A stretch of 64,000 nt of DNA, from contig NZ_JAGILA010000010.1 of the NCBI RefSeq assembly GCF_017874595.1, positions 62,001 through 126,000 of the forward strand, given 5' to 3'. The translations under genes were made by a program, and so were the position numbers. The notes under the pieces were generated by a model, which made no database searches, was not told the origin of the DNA, and saw only the letters and a program-made list of their open reading frames with translations. The DNA is from Sinorhizobium kostiense. Lineage in GTDB: Bacteria > Pseudomonadota > Alphaproteobacteria > Rhizobiales > Rhizobiaceae. Numbering within the stretch: position 1 is the first letter of the stretch; each line of letters starts with the position of its first letter. Below, piece after piece: positions 39,065 to 46,686 of the stretch.

Positions 39065-40777
39065 TCAGCTTCGAGTCGCCAAACCCAGTCGCCTCGCCGC
39101 TCGCCGACGCCACTTATTCTCCGCGGAAATCGTCCCATCGAGTTCGCTGGGGCATCCCGCGTCTCTGGACGCGGTCCAGCCTCCGTCCACGTGCAGGATC
39201 GAGCCGCTGATGTAGGAGGCATCAGACGAGGCCAGAAAGTAGGCAGCTTCGGCGACTTCTGCCGGGTCCCCAACCCTGCCCAAAGGGATCCCCTCACCGA
39301 GCCATGTCTGGTCCATACCGGTTGTCGTTTCCGACTGGATGCCGTCAGACGCGCGGATGTGACCTGGAGCGACCGTGGCTGTCCGGATCCCAAGAGGCCC
39401 GAATTCGGCCGCCATGCACCGGGTAAGCATGTCTATGCCAGCATTGTATGCGCCGCGGGCATGACTCGTCGCGAGAGGTAAGGGGCTGCAACTTGACCCG
39501 AGATTCAGGATTACGCTGCCAGGTCGCATCGACACTGCGGCCTCGCGCACGCAGGTGAAGGCACCAGTAAGATTGACATCGAGAATGTCTTTGAGGTCTG
39601 CAGGCACCTCATCAATATCGGAGACGAGTGTGTCATTCATGCCAGCACCGTTGACGAAGACGTCGATGTGGCCGAAGCGCTCCCGCAATTCTTGGAAGAG
39701 CGCCACGACCTCGCTCTCGACCGTCCTGTCCACGCATTTTGACAGGTGCTTGTCACCGAGCAAGTCAGCGAGCTTTGCCGCTGCACCACCGTCTCCATCA
39801 GCGATCACGACCGTGTCGCCGTTCGCGGCAAAGCGGCGAGCGATGGCCGCGCCTATGCCTTTAGCGCCGCCCATGACGACTACCGTTCGCGCATCGGTGC
39901 CTTCGATCGGGCGTGATAGCTCTGCTCCGGGCGCCCCACGCCGCGCCGGGTACGCACCACCCGGCTGGTTGAATGACATCCAGCCACCATCGACCACAAG
40001 CGTCGATCCGGTGATGTAACCTGCCTGTTCGCTGGCCAGAAAACGCACAGCCCGCGCGATCTCGTCGGGACGAGCCAGACGGCCGATTGGTACGCGGCGC
40101 CTTATTGCGCCGACGTCGACCTTGCCAGCTCGCTCTAGTTCCGCGACCATCGGCGTGCGAACGTAACCTGGCGCTACCGCTGTCACGCGGATGCCTCGCG
40201 AAGCCCATGCGCACGCCAGCGATTTCGTGATTGAGATCAGAGCAGCTTTCGAAGCGGCGTAGCCATTGCGCTTCGGGTTGCCAAGGAGGCCGGCCATCGA
40301 AGCGACATTGACGATGGCGGCGCCAGGTTTCATCAGCTTCGCGGCTTCGCACGCCACCGAATACGGCCCAATGAGGTTTACTGCTAGAGCGCGTTGAAAA
40401 TCTTCGACAGGAGTATCGGCGGTCGCAGCCATGGTAGGCCCTATCCCTGCATTATTGACAAGCACTCCAATGTGCGAGAAGCGTTCCGCGAGAAGGGTAT
40501 GGAATGCGACGACATCGTCCTCTCGCGACACGTCCAGCTCAAGGCCGAGGTGGGGCTGGCCGAGATCACGGCCCAGTTCAATAATGCCGCTGCCCGGGAG
40601 GTCCACCGCGACGACAGTGTCTCCATTCGTAGCGAAAGTATCGACCAGTGCACGGCCGATACCCCCTGCGGCACCTGTGACGATGATGACCCGTCCCGAC
40701 TGAACCGAGCAATCGTCAAGGCGCGTCCTCACCGCACAGGCGCTGGCGGTAGGAAACGGAGCGTAGCGTCGTATCAT
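39065..40777 (-). CDS. Tandem short-chain dehydrogenase/reductase fusion (y4vI-like)
   Basis: This 570-residue protein contains two complete SDR domains in series. Domain 1 (about residues 28-265) has the NAD(P) motif TGAAGGIG (34-41), NNAG, S160 and the catalytic Y173-x3-K177 in YAASK. Domain 2 (about 297-545) has GGAKGIG (303-309) and NGAG, but its active site reads Y444-NAG-I448, so the catalytic lysine is replaced by isoleucine. Domain 2 may be structural or have a changed role. The ATG overlaps the stop of the SnoaL-like gene (ATGA), so the two are coupled. It corresponds to y4vI of NGR234 from memory. It probably oxidises or reduces an intermediate made by its neighbours. Confidence 0.93.
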   Translation of the reverse strand: MIRRYAPFPTASACAVRTRLDDCSVQSGRVIIVTGAAGGIGRALVDTFATNGDTVVAVDLPGSGIIELGRDLGQPHLGLELDVSREDDVVAFHTLLAERFSHIGVLVNNAGIGPTMAATADTPVEDFQRALAVNLIGPYSVACEAAKLMKPGAAIVNVASMAGLLGNPKRNGYAASKAALISITKSLACAWASRGIRVTAVAPGYVRTPMVAELERAGKVDVGAIRRRVPIGRLARPDEIARAVRFLASEQAGYITGSTLVVDGGWMSFNQPGGAYPARRGAPGAELSRPIEGTDARTVVVMGGAKGIGAAIARRFAANGDTVVIADGDGGAAAKLADLLGDKHLSKCVDRTVESEVVALFQELRERFGHIDVFVNGAGMNDTLVSDIDEVPADLKDILDVNLTGAFTCVREAAVSMRPGSVILNLGSSCSPLPLATSHARGAYNAGIDMLTRCMAAEFGPLGIRTATVAPGHIRASDGIQSETTTGMDQTWLGEGIPLGRVGDPAEVAEAAYFLASSDASYISGSILHVDGGWTASRDAGCPSELDGTISAENKWRRRAARRLGLATRS

Positions 40778-41349
40778 AGTTCTTCTTCTCCACTGGCAAT
40801 CGGGTTCTTTGAATGATTTTTCCGAGGAGTGCGCTTCGAAAGTTCGTAGACGGGATCATTCGGATACGGTGCCCCAATCGGCTGGCGAAGACCGAACCGC
40901 TCTGTTTCCGAGGATGTCGGAGGCCTCTGTTCTTCGATCCAATCATAGACCACAGTGCGTTCGGCGATGCGCCACTCCCCTTCCCGTTTCTGAAACAGAT
41001 CACAGTAGCGTCCGCACAGGAGCACCTGCTTCATCTCGCCTGACTCGTGGGGACCGCGCTGCAGCGCGGTGAAGTAGCTCTCGACGACGGCCTCTGCCGG
41101 GCCCAGGAACTCGATCATTATGTTTGCAAGCTGGTGGATGTTGCGCGGCTGGGTCTTGAAGTGGCTAAGCGCAAACTGAATGAACCCACCGGCAGAGCCG
41201 GAGTAACTCCCGTGATTGTCACGGGCATCCGGCCAATAGCAGCTGCGCAAAGCAGCCTCATCTGCCCGGTCGATTCCTCGACAGTAGCGATAGAGACAGT
41301 CGCGGATTGCTTCTCGGTCGAAGAGTTGAGTTATGCTTGTTTGATTCAT
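40774..41349 (-). CDS. SnoaL-like (NTF2-fold) protein
   Basis: This protein of about 191 aa belongs to the SnoaL-like/NTF2 superfamily of small polar cyclases, dehydratases and binding proteins. Marks are [33 protein letters not shown] and the end of the fold [28 protein letters not shown]. It has the Tyr/Asp/His-type pocket residues of the SnoaL_4 group. A C-terminal extension (about 40 residues, charged) is added. The ATG at 41349 lies six bases after the stop of the 52-residue ORF; an alternative ATG at 41373 would overlap it. Its reaction is unknown; a role in dehydration or isomerisation of a small metabolite is an inference from the fold and the SDR neighbour. Confidence 0.8.
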   Translation of the reverse strand: MNQTSITQLFDREAIRDCLYRYCRGIDRADEAALRSCYWPDARDNHGSYSGSAGGFIQFALSHFKTQPRNIHQLANIMIEFLGPAEAVVESYFTALQRGPHESGEMKQVLLCGRYCDLFQKREGEWRIAERTVVYDWIEEQRPPTSSETERFGLRQPIGAPYPNDPVYELSKRTPRKNHSKNPIASGEEEL

Positions 41350-41354
41350 TGGCT

Positions 41355-41513
41355 CTATAGAGGTTCTGAACATCTATGAAGCGCGTCCAGGGAGCACGCT
41401 TTATCGGCAAGGATTCGCGCATCCGTCGCGCCATGCTCGCCCTCGGGCCGCCAGGATCGGAAAACGGAGTTTTCGAGATTTCCCCAAAAGGGCTCTTCTA
41501 CGGTCTTTGTCAT
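41355..41513 (-). CDS. 52-residue ORF leading the NifA-driven SDR operon
   Basis: This short gene encodes a 52-residue protein starting [18 protein letters not shown], with two cysteines near its end ([15 protein letters not shown]). AAAGGAA lies about nine bases before the ATG at 41513. It is the first gene after the sigma54 promoter at 41625-41640 and is followed within six bases by the SnoaL-like gene, so it is probably translated. I do not recognise a family. It has no signal peptide or membrane helix. It could be a small accessory subunit, a leader or a peptide substrate; none of these is shown by the sequence. Confidence 0.6.
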   Translation of the reverse strand: MTKTVEEPFWGNLENSVFRSWRPEGEHGATDARILADKACSLDALHRCSEPL

Positions 41514-41624
41514 CTTGTTTTTCCTTTCGTTTACGACGGTCCACTTTGAAGTGGCACTCGAACATTTCGAGGCTGCAGGCGTGTGCTCACCTGGCAGCCT
41601 GCCGCCGCCGCCCAATGGGGCTGG

Positions 41625-41640
41625 TTCAAAGTTCATGCCA
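41625..41640 (-). promoter_or_regulatory. Sigma54 promoter of the 52-aa ORF/SnoaL/SDR operon
   Basis: TGGCATG-AACT-TTGAA on the minus strand, 112 bases before the ATG of the 52-residue ORF. It is identical to the element at 54380-54395 and differs at few positions from the nifH promoter. Confidence 0.8.
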
Positions 41641-41714
41641 ATTTGGCCGATAGGCCAAAACTGAATTTTACAGTTCCTGTTCAGCTACTTAGCTCAAGGG
41701 TCAAAACAAGCCTG

Positions 41715-41730
41715 TGTCGTAAGACCGACA
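41715..41730 (-). promoter_or_regulatory. NifA upstream activator site at 41.7 kb
   Basis: TGTCGTAAGACCGACA fits TGT-N10-ACA exactly, 75 bases upstream of the -24 element. Confidence 0.8.
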
Positions 41731-41835
41731 AAGGCGACAGTCCTAAGGCCCTTCAAGCCCGCTGATTGTTGAGGAAGTCACCGAGACGATGTGGCGTTTT
41801 GAGCCATGCACTTCTGCGTACTGGCCAGGCCCCGA

Positions 41836-43053
41836 TCAGTCCCAAGTCAGAACGAGATCTTTAATCCCGAATACGTGACCGCCATTGGTAATCGGCGCCG
41901 TGCCTTCCTTGATGCGGAAAGCTGGGATGCGCGCCAACCATTCACGTAGGCCGATGACAATTTCTCGCCGTGCAAGGTGCGCTCCGAGGCAAAGGTGCGG
42001 ACCATAGCCAAAGGCGGTGTGGTGGTTATCGTGTCGGGCCAGATCGATAGTGTTGGGGCACTCGAATTCATCGGGATCGCGATTAGCAATCATCGTGGCG
42101 CAAGAAACATAATCACCCTTGCGGATCGGCACGCCTTCGAACTCGATGTCCTTCGTGGCCACGCGGATCATCTGAACGGTTGAATAGGCGCGCAGCAACT
42201 CTTCAGCGGCGAGCGCGACCCGATCCGGTTCATTCCGCAACAACTCCTGGTCCTTTGGATTGCGTGCAAGATAGGCCAAGTCAAAGGCTATGGCGGCTGC
42301 GACCGTGTCGAGTCCCGCGACCAAGAAAAGCACACCGATGCCACGGACTTCCTCTTCTGTTAAGGAGCGGCCCTCAATTTCCGCCTGCACGACGAAGGTC
42401 ATGAAATCGACAGCTGGTGTCTTGCGGCGCCTGGCTGCAACTTCGTCAATGAAGGCCACGATCGATCGGGCTGCTGCCGTTCGCGTGTCCGCGTTGCCGT
42501 GGAGCAAATCGCTTACCCAGCCGACAAAGACTTCGGAGCGCCTCTGCGAAAGCCCCAGAAAGCTAAGGAAGACGCTGACCGTGAAGGGCACGGCAAAATC
42601 CTTCATGACGTCACAGCTGGTTTTCTCTCTCGCTATGCCGTCGATCAGCGCGCCTGCTCCGTCGCGGATAGTCGGCTCCAGCGCCATCACCCGCTTGGAC
42701 GAGAACAGAGGTTCTAGCAGTGCACGAAACACGCTATGGGCCGGTGGATCCAGTTCGAGCGGGATGACCGGCCAGTGTTCGCCCAGTGCGGAGGCGAAGA
42801 TGCTGCGATGGCTGGAAAAGGTCTCTGTATCCCGCAGCACCCGGCGCTGGTCTCTCGCGCGTGTGATGACCCAGGTGCCTCGTCCGTCGCGCGTGTTGTC
42901 AGGAGAGTAAAAGATAGGTGGGCCGTCATGAGCGCAAGCCACGGCAGCATGCGGATCCCCGTTAGGCGTCGGCGCCATGCCAGGCGAGGTGAAAAGACTA
43001 AAGTCGCGCACCAGTCCGGGCGGAACATGATCTGGAATGGGGTTGGTCTTCAC
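41836..43053 (-). CDS. Cytochrome P450, CYP127A-like (y4vG-like)
   Basis: This soluble P450 (405 aa) hydroxylates an unknown substrate. Motifs are the I-helix FLVAGLDTVAAAIAFDLAYLA, the ExxR of EELLRAYSTVQMIRVA, and the haem loop FGYGPHLCLGAHLARREIVIGL. The usual acid-threonine pair reads LDTV. It closely recalls CYP127A1 (y4vG) of NGR234, which sits between the SDR genes and dctA, as here. I chose a GTG start at 43053 (VKTNPIPDHVPPGLVRDFS) because AGAAGGAGAC lies directly before it; the ATG at 43077 has no such site. It follows dctA by 27 bases in the nifQ-dctA-P450 operon, so it should be expressed under NifA control. Confidence 0.93.
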   Translation of the reverse strand: MKTNPIPDHVPPGLVRDFSLFTSPGMAPTPNGDPHAAVACAHDGPPIFYSPDNTRDGRGTWVITRARDQRRVLRDTETFSSHRSIFASALGEHWPVIPLELDPPAHSVFRALLEPLFSSKRVMALEPTIRDGAGALIDGIAREKTSCDVMKDFAVPFTVSVFLSFLGLSQRRSEVFVGWVSDLLHGNADTRTAAARSIVAFIDEVAARRRKTPAVDFMTFVVQAEIEGRSLTEEEVRGIGVLFLVAGLDTVAAAIAFDLAYLARNPKDQELLRNEPDRVALAAEELLRAYSTVQMIRVATKDIEFEGVPIRKGDYVSCATMIANRDPDEFECPNTIDLARHDNHHTAFGYGPHLCLGAHLARREIVIGLREWLARIPAFRIKEGTAPITNGGHVFGIKDLVLTWD

Positions 43054-43080
43054 TCGCTGTCTCCTTCTGTCAAACACTCA

Positions 43081-44403
43081 TCAACTGCGCCCGGACGCCG
43101 GCACGGTCTGGATCGTCGCCTTGCCTGCAAGGGCGGTTGCAAGCTGCGCCTGATCCAGCTCGCCTTCCCATTTGGCCACCACAACCGTTGCAACCGCATT
43201 GCCGATCAAGTTGGTGAGCGCCCGGCATTCCGACATGAAGCGGTCGATGCCGAGGATCAGCGCCATCCCGGCGACCGGGACGGATGGAACGACCGAGAGA
43301 GTGGCAGCGAGCGTGATGAAGCCGGCGCCGGTGATGCCGGCCGCACCCTTGGAGCTCAGCATGGCGACGAGCAGGAGAAGGATCTGGTCGCCGTAGGAGA
43401 GCGGCGTGTCGGTTGCCTGAGCGATGAAGAGCGCGGCAAGCGTCATGTAGATGTTGGTGCCGTCGAGGTTGAAGGAATAGCCGGTCGGGATGACGAGGCC
43501 GACCACCGAACGCTTGCAACCCGCCTTCTCCATCTTGTTCATGAGACCCGGCAGCGCGGCTTCCGAGGACGAGGTGCCGAGCACGAGCAGCAACTCCTCC
43601 TTGATGTAGCGGATGAGCGAGATGATCGAGAAGCCGTTGTAGCGCGCCACCGCGCCGAGCACGACGAACACGAACAGGAACGAGGTCAGGTAGAAGGTGC
43701 CGATCAGCATGGCGAGGTTGGCGATCGAGGCGATGCCGTACTTGCCGATGGTGAAAGCCATGGCGCCGAAGGCGCCGATCGGAGCGGCCTTCATGAGGAT
43801 CGCGACAAGCCGGAAGATCGGCAGCGTCAGCGCCTGCAGGAAGTCAACGACGGGCTCGGCCTTCTTGCCGGCCGTAGCGAGCGAAATGCCGAAGAGCACT
43901 GAGATGAACAGCACCTGCAGGATGTCGCCTTCGGCGAAAGCACCGGCCAGCGTCGTCGGGATGACGTTTATCAAGAAGCCCGTAACCGACTGCTCATGGG
44001 CCTTCTCGGCATAGCTCGTGACCGCCTTCGCATCGAGCGAAGCCGGGTCGATATGCATGCCGGCGCCTGGCTGCACCACATTCGCGATCATCAGGCCGAC
44101 CACGAGCGCCAGCGTCGAGAAGGTCAGAAAGTAGATCATCGCCTTGCCGGCGACGCGGCCGACCTTGGCGAGGTCAGTCATGCCGGCAATGCCGGTCGCG
44201 ACCGTCAGGAAGATAACCGGCGCGATGATCATCTTGACGAGCTTGATGAAAGCGTCGCCGAGCGGCTTCAATTGGGTGCCGAGCTCGGGATAGAAATGGC
44301 CCAGCAGAATGCCTGCGGCGATCGCCGCCAGGACCTGGACATAGAGATGGCGATAAAAGGGTGTCTTGACGCTGACCTCCGCGGAATGTTCTGCGATCAA
44401 CAT
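43081..44403 (-). CDS. dctA: C4-dicarboxylate transporter DctA
   Basis: DctA (440 aa) imports succinate, malate and fumarate with protons or sodium and feeds bacteroids with plant carbon. It is a DAACS-family protein with eight membrane helices plus re-entrant loops: [60 protein letters not shown] and the substrate-binding region ATIPTGY-like [11 protein letters not shown] and [13 protein letters not shown] (here [12 protein letters not shown]). The ATG at 44403 ([19 protein letters not shown]) has a perfect GGAGG. The usual chromosomal dctA stands beside dctBD; this copy lies between nifQ and a P450, as dctA1 does in NGR234, so it is probably expressed with nif. Confidence 0.96.
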   Translation of the reverse strand: MLIAEHSAEVSVKTPFYRHLYVQVLAAIAAGILLGHFYPELGTQLKPLGDAFIKLVKMIIAPVIFLTVATGIAGMTDLAKVGRVAGKAMIYFLTFSTLALVVGLMIANVVQPGAGMHIDPASLDAKAVTSYAEKAHEQSVTGFLINVIPTTLAGAFAEGDILQVLFISVLFGISLATAGKKAEPVVDFLQALTLPIFRLVAILMKAAPIGAFGAMAFTIGKYGIASIANLAMLIGTFYLTSFLFVFVVLGAVARYNGFSIISLIRYIKEELLLVLGTSSSEAALPGLMNKMEKAGCKRSVVGLVIPTGYSFNLDGTNIYMTLAALFIAQATDTPLSYGDQILLLLVAMLSSKGAAGITGAGFITLAATLSVVPSVPVAGMALILGIDRFMSECRALTNLIGNAVATVVVAKWEGELDQAQLATALAGKATIQTVPASGRS

Positions 44404-44515
44404 GATATCCTCCACATGGTGAATGCGTGTGTCGTCAACCGAGCATGATGAATTGGCGAAAAGGCCTCGCAGCGGTTACAGCCGGCGTAGGCGGCGCCTA
44501 ACTCTAGGTCGGCTC

Positions 44516-45193
44516 CTACTTGGCCTCCACGCGAACATTTTCGCCTTCCTCGGGGCAAAAGCAGCTCTCCAAGTCCTTGCATTCCCGGCAAGTGGGCGCC
44601 GTGCACAGCGAAAAGCCCTCAGCCTCACAGAGCTTGCGGTAAAGGTATCGCTTCCATCGCATGTTGTTGGTATTGCCGGCTGCAAGCGTTGGGAAATGAG
44701 TGGCGAGCAGTCGGGTAAGTTCGACCCGATCGAAAAGACCAAGCTCCCTCCAGAGATGGTCGTGCCGCAGGGCACGGCGGGCTATGATCTTGGCGAAACG
44801 TACGCTTGCCGAATCGCCCGCTCGAGCATGTGCAAGCAGCAGATCCCGCAGTAGTTCCTCCTCCAGGCCGGGCTCCACATCGCATACCTCTTCCAAGCGA
44901 AAAGCGTGACTAGTTGGGGCGGGGAAACTGTCGTTCAGAATGTCCCGCAGCTCGGCTTGCGTGAGGCCTGTTGCCTCTGTGGCAGTTGCCTCGCCGGCAT
45001 CGATTTCCTCGAGTGCACGCGAGAGGACACACGCAAGCACGTACTGATCGAAATCCATTTCGAGGTCTACAGGCGGCCAAGGCCCGAGGCCAAGCAGTTC
45101 AGACAATTGTCGCCAACCGGGCCGGTCGGACATTCTGACTCCGAGTGTTGCTCTGCCTTTCGGCAAAGTGCGGACTTCAGCTAGATTCGACAT
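44516..45193 (-). CDS. nifQ: Nitrogen fixation protein NifQ (molybdenum donor)
   Basis: NifQ (225 aa) is an iron-sulphur protein that supplies molybdenum for FeMo-cofactor synthesis on NifEN/NifH. The C-terminal metal motif C-x4-C-x2-C-x5-C is intact (LCTAPTCRECKDLESCFC), preceded by the conserved NMRWKRYLYRKLCEAEGF. The ATG at 45193 (MSNLAEVRTLPKG) has GGAAGGAAC in front; the longer frame to 45256 lacks such support. It is first in the nifQ-dctA-P450 operon behind a sigma54 promoter (45283-45298) with a NifA site. The 112-base gap to dctA shows no second promoter. Confidence 0.94.
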   Translation of the reverse strand: MSNLAEVRTLPKGRATLGVRMSDRPGWRQLSELLGLGPWPPVDLEMDFDQYVLACVLSRALEEIDAGEATATEATGLTQAELRDILNDSFPAPTSHAFRLEEVCDVEPGLEEELLRDLLLAHARAGDSASVRFAKIIARRALRHDHLWRELGLFDRVELTRLLATHFPTLAAGNTNNMRWKRYLYRKLCEAEGFSLCTAPTCRECKDLESCFCPEEGENVRVEAK

Positions 45194-45282
45194 ATTCCGT
45201 TCCTTCCCTTTTCGTTCCACACACCGGAGCGCCCGCGAGGTGTTCACCGCACGCAATTCTGGCCGCCTCGTGCCGGGGAAGT

Positions 45283-45298
45283 TTCAAAACTCGTGCCA
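45283..45298 (-). promoter_or_regulatory. Sigma54 promoter of nifQ
   Basis: TGGCACG-AGTT-TTGAA on the minus strand, 90 bases before the nifQ ATG. The -24 is perfect and the -12 has A for C, as in the promoters at 25.9, 41.6 and 54.4 kb. Confidence 0.8.
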
Positions 45299-45387
45299 AT
45301 CGAATCTGTTGAGCCGAAGAGTAACTTTGTGGTTGCCATTCAACGACTAAATGAAGGTCTGCTAGGAGGCGCAGTTGAATGCGGCCG

Positions 45388-45403
45388 TGTCGGAAAGACG
45401 ACA
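45388..45403 (-). promoter_or_regulatory. NifA upstream activator site between nifQ and prxS
   Basis: TGTCGGAAAGACGACA fits TGT-N10-ACA exactly, 90 bases upstream of the nifQ -24 element. It is the only such site between nifQ and the divergent prxS, so it might serve both. Confidence 0.8.
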
Positions 45404-45663
45404 AGGACGATATGAGGTGTCGGTTCTCTGCCAAAAGCAGCGGCCGGATTCATTAACCGGACATCCTGAACCGCCGATCGGCAGACTCCGGAAATTTCGG
45501 CTTTGCAGGCGGTAGCGTTGGTAGGTGCGAACGGCCGCGAGGCGATGGCGCGGCGGCTTGACGCCCTAGAAGGTGCGTATGCCGGGAGCTAATGCCAATG
45601 GCCGATAAGCGCACACCAACATGGCGCGCGACAAAGCAGTCCTGTGGCAGCTTGGATGTCAAA

Positions 45664-45679
45664 TGGCACGGCGCTTGCT
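45664..45679 (+). promoter_or_regulatory. Sigma54 promoter of prxS
   Basis: TGGCACG-GCGC-TTGCT is a perfect -24/-12 element on the plus strand, 124 bases before the peroxiredoxin ATG at 45803. The R. etli homologue prxS is known to be NifA/RpoN-dependent. Confidence 0.85.
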
Positions 45680-45768
45680 GTCCGCTCGTTGGTAGCCGAC
45701 AAGCTGCCAATCAAGTAACGGTGTTTCGCAAGAGGATCCTGAGCCGGCGAATGCACCATTCTTGTGTG

Positions 45769-45812
45769 AGGAGCAATGCTGATGCCCACGGAAGAAGGAG
45801 CAATGCTGATGC
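45769..45812 (+). repeat. Duplicated ribosome-binding site and start region of prxS
   Basis: AGGAGCAATGCTGATGC occurs twice, at 45769-45785 and 45796-45812, 27 bases apart and in frame. Each copy has its own Shine-Dalgarno and ATGs, so the gene has two equivalent starts nine codons apart. Confidence 0.85.
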
Positions 45813-46390
45813 ACGTGAAAAAAAGAATTCCCTTCGTTGCCTTTCGCACGCGCGTTCGCGACGAGACTGTGGAGGGGCCAAATCCATACCGGTGGGAAGT
45901 CAAAACAACCGACGATTACTTCAGTGGCAAGCGCGTCGTTCTGTTTTCGCTTCCAGGTGCGTTCACCCCGACCTGCTCAACTCAGCAATTGCCTGATTTT
46001 GAGAAGCTTTATGACGAATTCCGGAAGGCCGGGATCGAGTCGGTCTACTGCCTGTCAGTCAATGATGCCTTCGCGATGAATGCGTGGGGCAAGGCGTTGG
46101 GCGTAGAGAAGGTCAAGCTTATTCCAGATGGTTCCGGCGAATTCACTCGCAAGATGGGCATGCTGGTCGCAAAGGACAATCTTGGCTTCGGGATGCGCTC
46201 TTGGCGCTACGCTGCCGTGGTCAATGATGGCGTGGTGGAGCAATGGTTCGAGGAGGACGGCTTCTCGGACAACTGCGAGTCTGATCCCTATGCAGTCTCT
46301 TCTCCGCAGAACATTCTTGAAACTCTGAGGACACGCAATACCGCATCCGCCTCAAGCGGTCCTCGACAGGATTTTGATACTTCGGTGTGA
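45803..46390 (+). CDS. prxS: Peroxiredoxin PrxS (Prx5/AhpE-like; y4vD-like)
   Basis: This 195-residue thiol peroxidase detoxifies hydrogen and organic peroxides during respiration-intensive nitrogen fixation. The peroxidatic cysteine lies in LPGAFTPTCSTQQLPDFE; other Prx5 marks are VYCLSVNDAFAMNAWGK and LIPDGSGEFTRKMGM. A second Cys in FSDNCESDPY could be the resolving one. It matches PrxS of R. etli and y4vD of NGR234, symbiosis peroxiredoxins encoded beside nif genes. Two duplicated start regions exist; I chose the second (ATG 45803, MLMHVKKRIPF), with the first at 45776 adding nine residues. A perfect sigma54 promoter precedes it. Confidence 0.93.
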   Translation: MLMHVKKRIPFVAFRTRVRDETVEGPNPYRWEVKTTDDYFSGKRVVLFSLPGAFTPTCSTQQLPDFEKLYDEFRKAGIESVYCLSVNDAFAMNAWGKALGVEKVKLIPDGSGEFTRKMGMLVAKDNLGFGMRSWRYAAVVNDGVVEQWFEEDGFSDNCESDPYAVSSPQNILETLRTRNTASASSGPRQDFDTSV

Positions 46391-46686
46391 ACAGCCCAAC
46401 GTTCTGCAGCCCGGGCGCTGAGTTTGAGCCCCGCAGCTGTCGGGTCGCCACTAAACGGCCCTCGTCCATCGCACTCTCACCGATCCCCGCGTCTCGGGAA
46501 TCGGAGTTCTAGGGCCTCTGCAACCCTCCCGGTTCGCCGCTCCTGGATATCTGCAACGGCACGCCGTCATCATGTGCGGCTGCCCTGCCTCGCGGGGGCG
46601 GGAGACGCTCAACGCTCCCGTTCGCCGTCAATTTAAGAGATACCGAGACTGCGGTAGTCGATAAACAAAGGAAGAGATCAACAACC

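Noticed and set aside
42736..43902. 388-codon plus-strand frame opposite dctA and the P450
   Set aside because: Antisense shadow of two well-identified genes, with a low-complexity charged translation.
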